64,000 bases of DNA from a virus. The position numbers and the translations under genes are program-made. The stretch is from positions 62,001-126,000 of the IMG/VR virus record IMGVR_UViG_3300024999_000029; one strand, 5' to 3'. The notes beneath the pieces were generated by a model. That model was not told where the DNA came from and ran no database searches. It saw nothing but the letters and a program-made list of their open reading frames with translations. Below are positions 1-7,698 of the stretch, one piece after another (within the stretch, counting starts at the first letter, position 1; every line of letters starts with the position of its first letter).

Positions 1-91
1 GACTACATTCTTCATTATAAACCTCTTCACCATTTAAAAATCCTTCGACTCTTGCCAATTTTATCAACCCCTTTTTACTATCTGTTTTCAT
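1..91 (-). CDS. Partial small hypothetical protein, cut by window edge
   Basis: An open frame runs leftward off the window edge from an ATG at 91, whose ATGA overlaps the stop of the next upstream gene at 88-90. About 30 residues are visible (MKTDSKKGLIKLARVEGFLN and onward). A TTG further in, just after an AAAGGGG Shine-Dalgarno, is an equally good start. No family recognised. The stop codon lies outside the window, so length and function cannot be judged. Confidence 0.4.
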   Translation of the reverse strand, partial: MKTDSKKGLIKLARVEGFLNGEEVYNEECS

Positions 92-198
92 TTTTTAAAT
101 GCTATTATTATATCTTTGTTTTCAAATTCTGATTTGTTAAAAAGTTCATTAATTATATTAATAATATCAGTTACTAATTGATTATTTAAATCATCCAT
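88..198 (-). CDS. Small hypothetical protein, 36 aa
   Basis: A short acidic ORF (begins MDDLNNQLVTDIINIINELF) follows a good GGAG ribosome binding site. Two ATGs are adjacent; the inner one gives the better spacing of about 7 nt, so the start is put at 198 rather than 201. It is predicted to be an amphipathic helix and has no recognised domain. A promoter-like TATGGTATAACAG lies 30 nt upstream, and its stop overlaps the next gene. Confidence 0.5.
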   Translation of the reverse strand: MDDLNNQLVTDIINIINELFNKSEFENKDIIIAFKK

Positions 199-228
199 CA
201 TATTACTCCTTGCAATTATATTTGAGTT

Positions 229-241
229 CTGTTATACCATA
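229..241 (-). promoter_or_regulatory. Recurrent promoter-like motif TATGGTATAACAG
   Basis: On the minus strand the 13-mer TATGGTATAACAG lies shortly before the RBS of the next small gene. It fits an extended -10 element (TGnTATAAT-like). The same 13-mer recurs exactly at 878-890, and shorter GTATAACAG forms occur at 4288, 8413, 8947 and 10820. The promoter role is inferred from sequence only. Confidence 0.4.
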
Positions 242-257
242 AAACACATCATTTATA

Positions 258-590
258 TTAACACGCTAGTGCCATCCTAGATATCCCTAATGCCATTAAT
301 ATATGCTCAACTACCACATTGACAGACTTAGGATTATAATTTGAAAAATCTAGTACATACTCACCAATTGCATACTGTTTTCCTGATACTTCGTTCATGT
401 TGCTGATTTGTTTTAAATCCTTATGTGATACTTTAATCTTTATTAAATCAGATAAAAATATTGCATCTTTCTTAACATTAGCTCCCACTTTAACTGGAGG
501 CTTAAATTGTCTAAGAGTTAAATATCCATCAAATGTATTACTAGTGGCAATATCTCCATATCCAAAATAAATTATATTATCTTTAATCAT
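258..590 (-). CDS. Hypothetical protein, 110 aa
   Basis: Starts at an ATG with an AGAGGAG ribosome binding site. The protein is mixed alpha/beta with no signal peptide or membrane segment, beginning MIKDNIIYFGYGDIATSN and ending in a more hydrophobic helix (VVVEHILMALGI). No family recognised. It is one of a leftward series of small accessory genes, probably non-structural and soluble. Function unknown. Confidence 0.65.
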   Translation of the reverse strand: MIKDNIIYFGYGDIATSNTFDGYLTLRQFKPPVKVGANVKKDAIFLSDLIKIKVSHKDLKQISNMNEVSGKQYAIGEYVLDFSNYNPKSVNVVVEHILMALGISRMALAC

Positions 591-629
591 TTTATATCTC
601 CTCTCTGTTATCTTAATAAATCAAGTCTT

Positions 630-863
630 TCATTTATTTAACTGCTTTTCTAAAAAATTTACAGTCATATTATAATAGCCAGATGGCTCAGTATATTGCA
701 TACAGTCATAATCATTCTGTAATTCTGCATATTCGAGAGTATTAGCTATATTTAAATCTGTCAGTATTTTTTCTATCTTCCCATTTAATACCAACATTTT
801 CCCTCCAGTGTTTTCACGTTGTTTTAAAAGTTTTAGTAACTCTTTAGGTATTTTATTCTTCAT
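630..863 (-). CDS. Hypothetical protein, 77 aa
   Basis: ATG start preceded by AGAGGTGAG. Lysine-rich N-terminus (MKNKIPKELLKLLKQREN), then a mixed region containing 'YDCMQY'. No membrane segment and no recognised domain. The promoter-like TATGGTATAACAG immediately upstream suggests it can be transcribed on its own. Function unknown. Confidence 0.6.
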   Translation of the reverse strand: MKNKIPKELLKLLKQRENTGGKMLVLNGKIEKILTDLNIANTLEYAELQNDYDCMQYTEPSGYYNMTVNFLEKQLNK

Positions 864-877
864 AGTCTCACCTCTTT

Positions 878-890
878 CTGTTATACCATA
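878..890 (-). promoter_or_regulatory. Recurrent promoter-like motif TATGGTATAACAG
   Basis: Second exact copy of the 13-mer found at 229-241. Here it lies directly upstream of the AGAGGTGAG Shine-Dalgarno of the 77-aa gene at 630-863. If it is a -10 element, the transcript would have a leader of only about 10 to 15 nt. Confidence 0.4.
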
Positions 891-906
891 AAATAGTTCT
901 TTTGTT

Positions 907-1167
907 TTATTTTGCTAATAATTTATCCACTTTTTTATCAAAAGCAGCGTTCATTTCCTCTCTTAGCTTTATTTTATATGTTGCTTTTATCTCATCTACT
1001 ATTTCTTTAAATGCATCTTGAATCATTTCTTCGACATCACTGGGATCAAACAAATATGTATCGCTTCTTTCTAAATCATCCCTAAATTGTTCTATTATTA
1101 TTTCTTTAAAAGCTTGTTTTAGTTCTACCTCATCTTCCGAATTAAATATCTTAGCAATATTTTTCAT
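907..1167 (-). CDS. Acidic helical hypothetical protein, 86 aa
   Basis: ATG start after AAAGGAG. The sequence is almost entirely charged helix (EVELKQAFKEIIIEQFRD, then DVEEMIQDAFKEIVDEIK) with a coiled-coil look and no cysteines or membrane segment. Its upstream leader contains an AACTAAAATATAA element like that found between many genes here. No family recognised; probably a small oligomeric accessory protein. Confidence 0.65.
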   Translation of the reverse strand: MKNIAKIFNSEDEVELKQAFKEIIIEQFRDDLERSDTYLFDPSDVEEMIQDAFKEIVDEIKATYKIKLREEMNAAFDKKVDKLLAK

Positions 1168-1221
1168 AACATTCTCCTTTATTATATTTTAGTTATGTCA
1201 TATTTCAAGCAAACAGTTCTT

Positions 1222-1905
1222 TCATATAGTTTTAAATAATAACCCATATTCGCTTAATTTTATATATTCTTTTGATATTATCTTTTCATTTTCTTTAATG
1301 ACCTTATAAAAACATTCGTTAAATATATCTCTATCTTCTAACCATGTTTTAAAATGCTTTACAGCAGTCATTCTTTCTGATTCTGGATACTCTGCTCCTA
1401 AATCTGTTATATGAGTATCTGCTTCGAGAACATAATAAATTTCTTTCCCTAAATTATCGTGTTGTTCCGTATTCATTTTCACAATTTCATCTAGCATACC
1501 AAAATCTGGATCACCTAATTCAATTCTCAATTCTTCTAATCCTTTTGCTTCTGTCATACTTATGCCACCTAATAAAGTTAATATTAATTCTTCCTCTTTT
1601 GTGTTATATGTCTTCCACATTGGACTTAAAACTCTTGTAAATCTATTCAATAGATTCTCGGTAGACAATTCAGCAAACATTCCAGAGTCAGATAAGAAAC
1701 AATATAACTGACTTACCCAACGATAAACATCATTTGTTTCCACGTATTGGGCTTCACTTCCAACATATTTTGCTATCATATACTTTAATATTTCAATCCT
1801 ATTCAACTCTATTTTATTAGCTTCTAAATAATCTGAAAACCAATTTTTAGAGAAAAGAATTATTTGCTTATCAAGTTCTGTTATCTCATGTCTATTTTTA
1901 TACAT
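1222..1905 (-). CDS. Hypothetical protein, 227 aa
   Basis: One of the larger genes in the leftward accessory block. Starts at ATG with a strong AGGAGG site. The protein is acidic and helical, with no signal peptide or transmembrane helix. A weakly hydrophobic segment around residues 110-118 (LILTLLGGISM) is too short to span a membrane. No conserved motif recognised. Function unknown. Confidence 0.65.
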   Translation of the reverse strand: MYKNRHEITELDKQIILFSKNWFSDYLEANKIELNRIEILKYMIAKYVGSEAQYVETNDVYRWVSQLYCFLSDSGMFAELSTENLLNRFTRVLSPMWKTYNTKEEELILTLLGGISMTEAKGLEELRIELGDPDFGMLDEIVKMNTEQHDNLGKEIYYVLEADTHITDLGAEYPESERMTAVKHFKTWLEDRDIFNECFYKVIKENEKIISKEYIKLSEYGLLFKTI

Positions 1906-1949
1906 ATCCGACCTCCTGTTATATTATTTTTTTGGTTAAAAATAACCTT

Positions 1950-2159
1950 TTATTTTGAATTACATTTAATACATTTAATAGGTAAATCTGTTTTAAATCT
2001 TAAATTAATACATTTTGTTTTATCAGGTGGGCAATAATTTATATGTGAATTAATTAAATCCTTTATATAAAATATATTCTCAGATTCTTTACAGTTTGGA
2101 CAAGTTAGTTCTCCCTCAAATTCAGTATTGCAAGTCTCGCATAATATCTTATCATTCAA
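1950..2159 (-). CDS. Small multi-zinc-ribbon protein, 69 aa
   Basis: Reading starts at a TTG after AAGAGGTG. Cysteines form CxxC pairs at residues 7-10 (CETC) and 20-23 (CPNC), a single cysteine pair in the middle (CPPDKTKC), and a C-terminal CIKC. This implies two zinc-binding knuckles of the rubredoxin/zinc-ribbon kind. Such small proteins often bind nucleic acid or a partner protein, but no family was recognised. The 53-aa gene at 2430-2591 is another zinc ribbon in the same block. Confidence 0.6.
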   Translation of the reverse strand: MNDKILCETCNTEFEGELTCPNCKESENIFYIKDLINSHINYCPPDKTKCINLRFKTDLPIKCIKCNSK

Positions 2160-2187
2160 TTAAATCACCTCTTATATGGACTTACTA

Positions 2188-2403
2188 TTATTCAAAATTA
2201 ATCAACTGGTCATATAATTGCTTAATACTATCTAATCTTTTATACAAGTTTTCTATTGGTATATTTTCAAGTTCTTTAAATTTACTTGATACAGCAAATC
2301 CAAAATACATTGCATCTATCACTTCTTTGTAAGCAAGTATAGCATTGTTTAATCCATCAATTAAATTTGTTAAATCATTAACATCTATATTATACTTAAT
2401 CAT
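2188..2403 (-). CDS. Hypothetical protein, 71 aa
   Basis: ATG start with TTAGGAGG at ideal spacing. Mostly helical (DLTNLIDGLNNAILAYKEVI), with no cysteines and no membrane segment. No recognised family. It sits between two zinc-ribbon genes on the same strand and may be co-transcribed with them. Confidence 0.6.
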   Translation of the reverse strand: MIKYNIDVNDLTNLIDGLNNAILAYKEVIDAMYFGFAVSSKFKELENIPIENLYKRLDSIKQLYDQLINFE

Positions 2404-2429
2404 TCTTACCTCCTAATCAAACAAACCTT

Positions 2430-2591
2430 TTATTTACTTACATGCTCATGTGTTGTATATCCACTTCCACACTTTGGACATATATCAGAATCGTAATTTC
2501 CATCATCGTCAAACTCATTCCCGCAATCTTCACAATGCCAAACTATTTTAGTATTTTCTAAATCAATCCCTTCGTGTAAATGGTCAACCAT
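2430..2591 (-). CDS. Zinc-ribbon protein, 53 aa
   Basis: Small gene with a GGAGG site before the ATG at 2591. Two knuckles, CEDCG (residues 20-24) and CPKCG (38-42), are separated by an acidic linker (NEFDDDGNYDSD), the layout of a rubredoxin-like zinc ribbon. It ends with a histidine-containing tail (THEHVSK). Likely binds one zinc; partner unknown. Confidence 0.6.
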   Translation of the reverse strand: MVDHLHEGIDLENTKIVWHCEDCGNEFDDDGNYDSDICPKCGSGYTTHEHVSK

Positions 2592-2623
2592 TTCAATTCC
2601 TCCAATCCCATAAAATAAACTTT

Positions 2624-2839
2624 TTAATCAATTTCTTCAAAATATTCATAGATTTCTTCATTAGATACCAATACACACGTTCCGTTTTCATCAGAATCTA
2701 AGTAATAACATTCATCGTCTTCTCTTTCTCCTGTGTATGTTTTACCTTCGATAAAATCTATTCCGTACACTTCAGGCTCAGATGCAAAAGTCTTTTTACA
2801 TTTAAAATGTTTCTTGCCTTCTCTATCAAATTCAAACAT
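2624..2839 (-). CDS. Hypothetical protein, 71 aa
   Basis: ATG start behind AGGAGGG. The N-terminus is basic (FDREGKKHFKCKKTF) and the rest is very acidic with beta-type pattern (YTGEREDDECYYLDSDENG). The size and composition resemble small SH3-like or KOW-like phage proteins, but no motif is decisive. Function unknown. Confidence 0.6.
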   Translation of the reverse strand: MFEFDREGKKHFKCKKTFASEPEVYGIDFIEGKTYTGEREDDECYYLDSDENGTCVLVSNEEIYEYFEEID

Positions 2840-2868
2840 TCTAAATTACCCTCCTTTTTATATTTTGC

Positions 2869-2967
2869 TTAATGCCTATTTAAATACTTGTTCCAGAAGC
2901 ATAATTCCTTCAAGTAATAACTGGCTGCTGTTATAAGTGATCCTGTTATAATTCCTAGAAGAAACAT
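2869..2967 (-). CDS. Membrane micropeptide, 32 aa
   Basis: Short gene with AAAAGGAAGTG before its ATG. The N-terminal half is a hydrophobic helix (MFLLGIITGSLITAASYYL) and the C-terminal tail is basic and aromatic (CFWNKYLNRH). Probably a single-pass membrane peptide. Similar small hydrophobic peptides occur in phages as modulators or antiholins, but nothing here shows a specific role. Confidence 0.45.
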   Translation of the reverse strand: MFLLGIITGSLITAASYYLKELCFWNKYLNRH

Positions 2968-3072
2968 TTAAATCACTTCCTTTTCCTTTTTTAACTCAAT
3001 ACTTTTTTTGTTTTATATTTTACTTTTAGTGACTTAACATAATATATCATATTGCAATAAATTTTATTCTTC

Positions 3073-3309
3073 CTAATCTTCTTCAATTAATCGAATACAA
3101 TCGATGTGAAACATCCACATATTTCTTATTCCATTTTCATCTGCCCATGCATTTTCACCAATATCAAAATCAAACGCAACCAATGCAGCCTCTTCTCCCA
3201 AATCTTTAAATCCTTTAAATATACCTATATCTCCATCTTTAATATACGTATTTTGAATTGGGTACTTCTCACTACCAAATACTTTTACTTTAGCGTTAAT
3301 ATTTAACAT
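3073..3309 (-). CDS. Hypothetical protein, SH3-like, 78 aa
   Basis: ATG start with AGGAGAG upstream. Predicted beta-rich: MLNINAKVKVFGSEKYP, then KDGDIGIFKGF and ENGIRNMWMFHIDCIRLIEE. The opening 'AKVKVFG...GDIGIFKG' resembles the KOW/SH3-type fold of small binding proteins. This is a pattern impression, not a family assignment. Function unknown. Confidence 0.6.
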   Translation of the reverse strand: MLNINAKVKVFGSEKYPIQNTYIKDGDIGIFKGFKDLGEEAALVAFDFDIGENAWADENGIRNMWMFHIDCIRLIEED

Positions 3310-3400
3310 TTAACACACTCTCCTTTTTTAATATATCTTATATCATTTTACCTTTTAGAGCAACTCTGAATATCTTTTTAATATAAACTAAGTTTTTTAT

Positions 3401-3556
3401 TTAAAATTCAATCCATTTTGCATTTATCCCTGTTGGTAAAATACTATCTTTACAAGTAAATATTGAAGCATTCCATATATTAGTAGTCCATCCACATTCG
3501 TTATTCCAATATCCTTTATCTGATTTTACATAATAAGCTCCAAATTTTGCGTACAT
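3401..3556 (-). CDS. Hypothetical protein, 51 aa
   Basis: Small gene with a strong AGGGAGG site and ATG at 3556. Aromatic-rich (YAKFGAYYVKSDKGYWNNE and CGWTTNIWNASIFTC) with two cysteines, consistent with a small compact fold. No family recognised. Confidence 0.5.
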   Translation of the reverse strand: MYAKFGAYYVKSDKGYWNNECGWTTNIWNASIFTCKDSILPTGINAKWIEF

Positions 3557-3607
3557 ATTCGTACCTCCCTTTTATATTTTGTTTAAAACTAATATTTCTT
3601 TAAATTT

Positions 3608-3898
3608 TTAATTTACTGTTTCAATGAATTTTAACATTTCAGGATTATCATTCCATGCTAATATATAATTTCTTTTAACTTCTTCTACCCATTTATCTAT
3701 ATCTCTCGATGCCCTTACTCCTCCATATACAATTAAATATCCTGTTAATTGACAACCATTAACTTCTATTGCGCAAGTTGGAGCATTTAAAATAGATAGA
3801 TATACATTTTTATTTCTTTGATTATAACAATATTCTATTCCTCTTTTACTATATTCTTCTTTTAATTCTGTGGCTTCCTTCCATAATGGTTTTGACAT
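3608..3898 (-). CDS. Hypothetical protein, 96 aa
   Basis: ATG start behind AGGAGTG. The protein begins with a charged helix (LWKEATELKEEYSKRGI), has a beta-rich centre (VYLSILNAPTCAIEV) and ends with a helix (DIDKWVEEVKRNYILAW). Soluble, with no recognised domain. It belongs to the leftward accessory block. Confidence 0.6.
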   Translation of the reverse strand: MSKPLWKEATELKEEYSKRGIEYCYNQRNKNVYLSILNAPTCAIEVNGCQLTGYLIVYGGVRASRDIDKWVEEVKRNYILAWNDNPEMLKFIETVN

Positions 3899-3977
3899 TA
3901 TTATTCACTCCTTATATTTTATATTTTATTCAATAGAATGGGTATTTGATCAAATATTTAACCCTTGCTGTTATCGT

Positions 3978-4247
3978 TTAAAATTGAACCGCTTGCAACT
4001 CAACAAAAATACCTTCTCCTACTACACTTTCTTTACTATACCCTGTTTTTGGTGAAGTTCTTTTACTTTGTGTAGGACAACCGCAATAAGAAATGCACTT
4101 ATTACCTTCATTATCGTTAATACTTGAATCTGATGTTATTACAAATAAAGAAGTTTGTAATTCATCATAAACAACACTACAATTTTTAGGACATTCTTTT
4201 TCTATTAGTTTCTTTAGTTTCTTGTAGAATTTAAGTAAATCTTCCAT
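3978..4247 (-). CDS. Hypothetical protein, 89 aa, paralog of the gene at 4688-4966
   Basis: Begins MEDLLKFYKKLKKLIEKE and ends GEGIFVELQAVQF. Both ends are nearly identical to those of the 92-aa product at 4688-4966, while the cysteine-containing middle (SYCGCPTQSKRTSPKTGYSK) has diverged. The two copies flank one unrelated gene, implying a local duplication. No domain recognised. A GGAG site precedes the ATG. Confidence 0.6.
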   Translation of the reverse strand: MEDLLKFYKKLKKLIEKECPKNCSVVYDELQTSLFVITSDSSINDNEGNKCISYCGCPTQSKRTSPKTGYSKESVVGEGIFVELQAVQF

Positions 4248-4340
4248 ACATACTCCTATTTTAAAGCCCTACGGCTGTTATATCGTGCTGTTATACCTTT
4301 CAAATGCTTCTTCTTTGGCTTATTTTTTATTCCAAACCTT

Positions 4341-4583
4341 TTAGAATTCTTTTTCAAACATCATCATTGTGCTTGCTCTAATAATTTCTGAATTATTTTC
4401 CCCTACTAGTTCAATAAGTTCGTTTAATATTATATCACAATCAGCAAAATATTCTTTTTCCAGTTTATAATAAAATTCATCAAATTTGTTTTTTATATTT
4501 TGCGCCTTTTCAATATCTAAACCATATTGCAACATTAATAAATACATACTATAAGCCATTGAATTTAATTCTTTTTCATTCAT
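4341..4583 (-). CDS. Hypothetical protein, 80 aa
   Basis: ATG start with AAGGAGGTG. Mostly helical, with methionine-rich segments (MAYSMYLLMLQYG; ASTMMMFEKEF). It lies between two paralogous genes, so the duplication that made them either spanned it or inserted around it. No family recognised. Confidence 0.6.
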   Translation of the reverse strand: MNEKELNSMAYSMYLLMLQYGLDIEKAQNIKNKFDEFYYKLEKEYFADCDIILNELIELVGENNSEIIRASTMMMFEKEF

Positions 4584-4687
4584 TTTTTTACACCTCCTTG
4601 TTATACCCCTTAATACCTTTTCATGCCTTTTTAGACCTTTATATACCTTTTGTATACCTAATTATGTTTTGAAATGCTTCTTTTATT

Positions 4688-4966
4688 CTAAAATTGAACT
4701 GCTTCTAACTCAACAAATATACCTTCTCCAATTATATTACTTTTACTATGACCTGTTTTATTTGAACTTCTTTTGCCAATTGTAGTACAACTAGAGTTAG
4801 GAGAGCATAGTTGTATACCTTTATTTTCATTATCGTCAACTTTTGAATCTGTATTAATTACAAATAACGCAGTCTGTAATTCATCATAAACAACCCTACA
4901 CTGTAGAGGACATTCTTTTTCAATTAGTTTTTTTAGCTTTTTATAAAATTTATTTGAGTCTTCCAT
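4688..4966 (-). CDS. Hypothetical protein, 92 aa, paralog of the gene at 3978-4247
   Basis: Begins MEDSNKFYKKLKKLIEKE and ends GEGIFVELEAVQF, matching the 89-aa paralog 440 nt away at both ends. The middle keeps a 'GKRSSNKTGHSK' segment equivalent to the paralog's. GGAGG RBS. Function unknown. Two divergent copies kept intact suggest both are used. Confidence 0.6.
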   Translation of the reverse strand: MEDSNKFYKKLKKLIEKECPLQCRVVYDELQTALFVINTDSKVDDNENKGIQLCSPNSSCTTIGKRSSNKTGHSKSNIIGEGIFVELEAVQF

Positions 4967-4995
4967 CTTAATCCTCCGTATACTATTAAAATACT

Positions 4996-5430
4996 TTATT
5001 TATCTATTCTTTGTGTTGAATAGCTTGCTATTAAATTTTTAGCTTCTTGTGTTGTGTAAAAATGAATTGTAACTGTTAATAAACTATCCATAAATCTTTC
5101 ATCTAAACTTGATATAATTAGTGTCCTAAATGCTCCATCTAATATTTCTATTTTTTCAGATTGTATTATAATGCCATTTCCATTTTTAGATACGCTATTT
5201 TCGCCATCTTTATTTATAGATAAATCAATTTGAAAACCTTCAACCTCTTTTATTTCTTCATTTTCGTTATATATTAATGCCAAACCTATAGCTCTATGAT
5301 ATCCGTCAATAAATTGGTTTAAATTTATATATCCTTCTTTAATAAGATTGAGATAATCTCTAAAGGTTAAAACTCCTACATATTTATTATCTTCAATTGA
5401 TTTAAAATTGTTTAATACTAATTCTTTCAT
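4996..5430 (-). CDS. DGQHR/ParB-like domain protein (tentative), 144 aa
   Basis: The preferred start is the ATG at 5430; an upstream TTG lies too close to the AGGAGG site. The motif 'FIDGYHRAIGLALI' resembles the DG-x-HR signature of ParB/DGQHR-type (DndB-like) proteins, and a second 'ILDGAFRTLII' follows. Near the C-terminus, 'TQEAKNLIASYSTQR' also resembles the region where these proteins carry a conserved helix. The protein is shorter than DndB and no partner genes of a phosphorothioate system are nearby, so the function is open. It could be a small ParB-fold DNA or nucleotide binder. Confidence 0.45.
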   Translation of the reverse strand: MKELVLNNFKSIEDNKYVGVLTFRDYLNLIKEGYINLNQFIDGYHRAIGLALIYNENEEIKEVEGFQIDLSINKDGENSVSKNGNGIIIQSEKIEILDGAFRTLIISSLDERFMDSLLTVTIHFYTTQEAKNLIASYSTQRIDK

Positions 5431-5473
5431 CGTGTTCAAGCCTCCTAATTTTTATTTAAAATTCTAATTTGGT

Positions 5474-5656
5474 TTAATCATTTAATACCCATTTTAATAT
5501 GCTAATTTTAATATTGTTTTCATTTATCTTATTTTCGCATAGTCCAGCCATTTCCACATTTTGACTATCTTCAAATTCTTTTTTACGCTTTTCGTTTTTT
5601 AAATTATTAGAATTAAAGCATTTTATGGTTTGTAAAATTTCTTCTTGGCTTCTCAA
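5474..5656 (-). CDS. Hypothetical helical protein, 60 aa
   Basis: The frame offers a GTG at 5665 inside the GAGGTGG ribosome binding site or a TTG at 5656 with correct spacing; the latter is chosen. The product is charged and helical (SQEEILQTIKCFNSNNLK, then KKEFEDSQNVEMAGLCE). No family recognised. Confidence 0.5.
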   Translation of the reverse strand: MRSQEEILQTIKCFNSNNLKNEKRKKEFEDSQNVEMAGLCENKINENNIKISILKWVLND

Positions 5657-5701
5657 TATATCCACCTCGCTTTTCGTCTATCAAATACGGATTTTATTAA
5701 A

Positions 5702-5962
5702 TTATCTTTTATTCTTAAACAACTCATATTCAACATATTTCTTTATTACATGTATAGAGTTTGGCTTTAAAACAGCCATATTTTCTGAAATTATTCCCAT
5801 GTCCTGTAACATCTCATAAAGCTCTGTAGAATTAAAATCTGCAACATCTTTTTCTTTCTGTTCTTCAAATGGTGTACACGCCTCTAATATATTTTTATAT
5901 GATTCTGACGTAAATTCGTTAAACTGACTTAAAAATTTTATCTTAGATGCTTCATTATACAT
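5702..5962 (-). CDS. Lone integrase-type SAM-like (core-binding) domain protein, 86 aa
   Basis: Begins MYNEASKIKFLSQFNEFT and contains 'FEEQKEKDVADFNSTEL' followed by helices. This pattern is recalled from the N-terminal core-binding domain of phage tyrosine recombinases and of SPbeta MrpR-type regulators, which derive from recombinases. Here the domain stands alone, with no catalytic half. Such a protein could bind DNA or modulate a recombinase. Family assignment rests on pattern memory only. An 'ATATAAAAATG'-type leader precedes it. Confidence 0.45.
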   Translation of the reverse strand: MYNEASKIKFLSQFNEFTSESYKNILEACTPFEEQKEKDVADFNSTELYEMLQDMGIISENMAVLKPNSIHVIKKYVEYELFKNKR

Positions 5963-6000
5963 TTTTATATCTCCTCATCAAATGCTGATTTTAATTACTA

Positions 6001-6216
6001 TTATAATAAATCACTGGCAGTCTTTTTGATGTTTTTTGTTATTTTGATAACATTTTTACCTCTTAAATATTCAATATCAAAATTTAAATACTTAGTATTA
6101 AGTACGACATTTAATTCTTCGTCTGTTAAATTATCTAAGTCATATATACATGACTCTCCATGACCTAATTCTCTACCTTTTGTTACACTCTCTACTATAT
6201 CTTTCAGTGTTCTCAT
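6001..6216 (-). CDS. Hypothetical protein, 71 aa
   Basis: ATG start after GAAGG. N-terminal helix (MRTLKDIVESVTKG), acidic centre (YDLDNLTDEELNVV), basic C-terminus (KNVIKITKNIKKTASDLL). No recognised domain. Downstream hairpins and an unusual CAGAAC/GTTCTG stem occur in the gap before the next gene. Confidence 0.55.
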   Translation of the reverse strand: MRTLKDIVESVTKGRELGHGESCIYDLDNLTDEELNVVLNTKYLNFDIEYLRGKNVIKITKNIKKTASDLL

Positions 6217-6304
6217 AATAAAACCTTCTTTCTATTTGTTTTTTTAATCCCGATAATTTATTAATATTTGACCATTTTTAGCCAGAACGGTCAAACTGGT
6301 TCTG

Positions 6305-7138
6305 TTATACTATTTTAATTAAATCATATTTTCCTAAAAAGTTTCTAACTATTAAAGCTTCACAAGGCTTAAATTCATTATAATAATTATCTTCATCATC
6401 GTATTCTTTATTTGTCTTAGGCTCTTTAGTTAACCAAACTATATCACTATCTGCTGTTGTCTTGCGCAATTCTTTTAACTCATTTAACGCTGCCTGAGAT
6501 GGACTATATTTAGTGTCCCATTTTGCCTCTTCTTCATAATCAAGGGTAAAATCAAGGAACTCTTTTTCTGCTCTCTCTATTACATAATTTTTATGTGCAT
6601 ATTGACCCAATTCAAGACAATCTTTTAAATATTGGCTTCCATTTTCTAATATCCAGTTTTTCTTCTCTTCTTCTCTTGTTGCCTTTTCTTCTTGTTCTTT
6701 TCTTTTTCTTTCTTCAATTTCATATTCCTTTGCTTTTCTTTCTTGTTCCTTCTTTTCTATTCCATCTTGTTCTTTATTTGCATATTTAGCCAAAAATGAC
6801 TTTGATAATTTAGAATTATCAGGAAATATAAGTTGATCAAATCTATGGCTTCCATAATTATTGATTTCTAATTCAAAACTAGTCCAACTATACCAAACAC
6901 TATATGTTGATATGAAAGGCTTAATACTAATGTCTGTTATTTTATATTCTAATTCTTCAGCTCTTTTCAACCATGCTTGAGTATTATCTTTTTGTAACTG
7001 TTTAATAATCTCTTCTTTTCCATTTTCAGCGAACCAGCCAGCTTGAGCATATCCCCTCTGTTCTTCTTCTGCTTTTTTATCACAAAATTTTACAACTTCT
7101 GCATGGATATGATTTACCAGTTCATTTTGATTATTCAT
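6305..7138 (-). CDS. Coiled-coil hypothetical protein, 277 aa
   Basis: ATG start with AGAAGGAG. After a folded N-terminal part of about 125 residues with several tryptophans (VWYSWTSFELEINNYG), residues roughly 127-165 form a long lysine/glutamate coiled coil (EKKEQERKAKEYEIEERKRK). A second globular region follows, ending in 'ALIVRNFLGKYDLIKIV'. No signal peptide or membrane helix. No family recognised. One of the largest products of the left block; a scaffolding or DNA-associated role is possible but unproven. Confidence 0.65.
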   Translation of the reverse strand: MNNQNELVNHIHAEVVKFCDKKAEEEQRGYAQAGWFAENGKEEIIKQLQKDNTQAWLKRAEELEYKITDISIKPFISTYSVWYSWTSFELEINNYGSHRFDQLIFPDNSKLSKSFLAKYANKEQDGIEKKEQERKAKEYEIEERKRKEQEEKATREEEKKNWILENGSQYLKDCLELGQYAHKNYVIERAEKEFLDFTLDYEEEAKWDTKYSPSQAALNELKELRKTTADSDIVWLTKEPKTNKEYDDEDNYYNEFKPCEALIVRNFLGKYDLIKIV

Positions 7139-7268
7139 AATAATTCTCCTTCTGCCTGCACATTACAGACTTTCAAAATTCATTAATTTTGTTATAGTTC
7201 CACATTCCTTGCAACTATAGAAGCTGTTGTGTTATGCCCTTTTATGGCTCATACACAAGCCATTTATT

Positions 7269-7532
7269 TTAAGCAATAGCTTTTAAAGCCCTGATGTCTT
7301 TTCTTATTCCGTCAACTAAAATCTTGAAGGAATAATATACGTTAGCCCTTGAACTACTGCAATATTGTTCTATTTGATATTTTTTGTTATTGAATTTGAA
7401 AGAAAAGTTGTTTGTCCAATTTAGTCTTTTGCTTTTGTTATCTCCATTCCAGAAGTAAGAATTTCTAAATTGTTCATGTGTTGAAATGATTTCTTGAACC
7501 TTTTTCGATGTGCTTAATACTTTAATACTCAT
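7269..7532 (-). CDS. Hypothetical protein, 87 aa
   Basis: ATG start behind AAAGGAG. Basic and aromatic (KRLNWTNNFSFKFNNKKYQI), with the C-terminal segment 'YYSFKILVDGIRKDIRALK'. Probably a small beta-sheet protein. No family recognised. Confidence 0.6.
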   Translation of the reverse strand: MSIKVLSTSKKVQEIISTHEQFRNSYFWNGDNKSKRLNWTNNFSFKFNNKKYQIEQYCSSSRANVYYSFKILVDGIRKDIRALKAIA

Positions 7533-7698
7533 AATTTTTCTCCTTTTAGGCTCATTAGCCTTTTTTATTTATAACAGCTCATTAACTGTTATTTATTATT
7601 GTATGTTAGTCTGTTTCAACTGTCAATATTAGTATATTACTATCATATGCAATTGTCAACAATTTTATTCAATCATTTTATATTTTATATTATTAATT

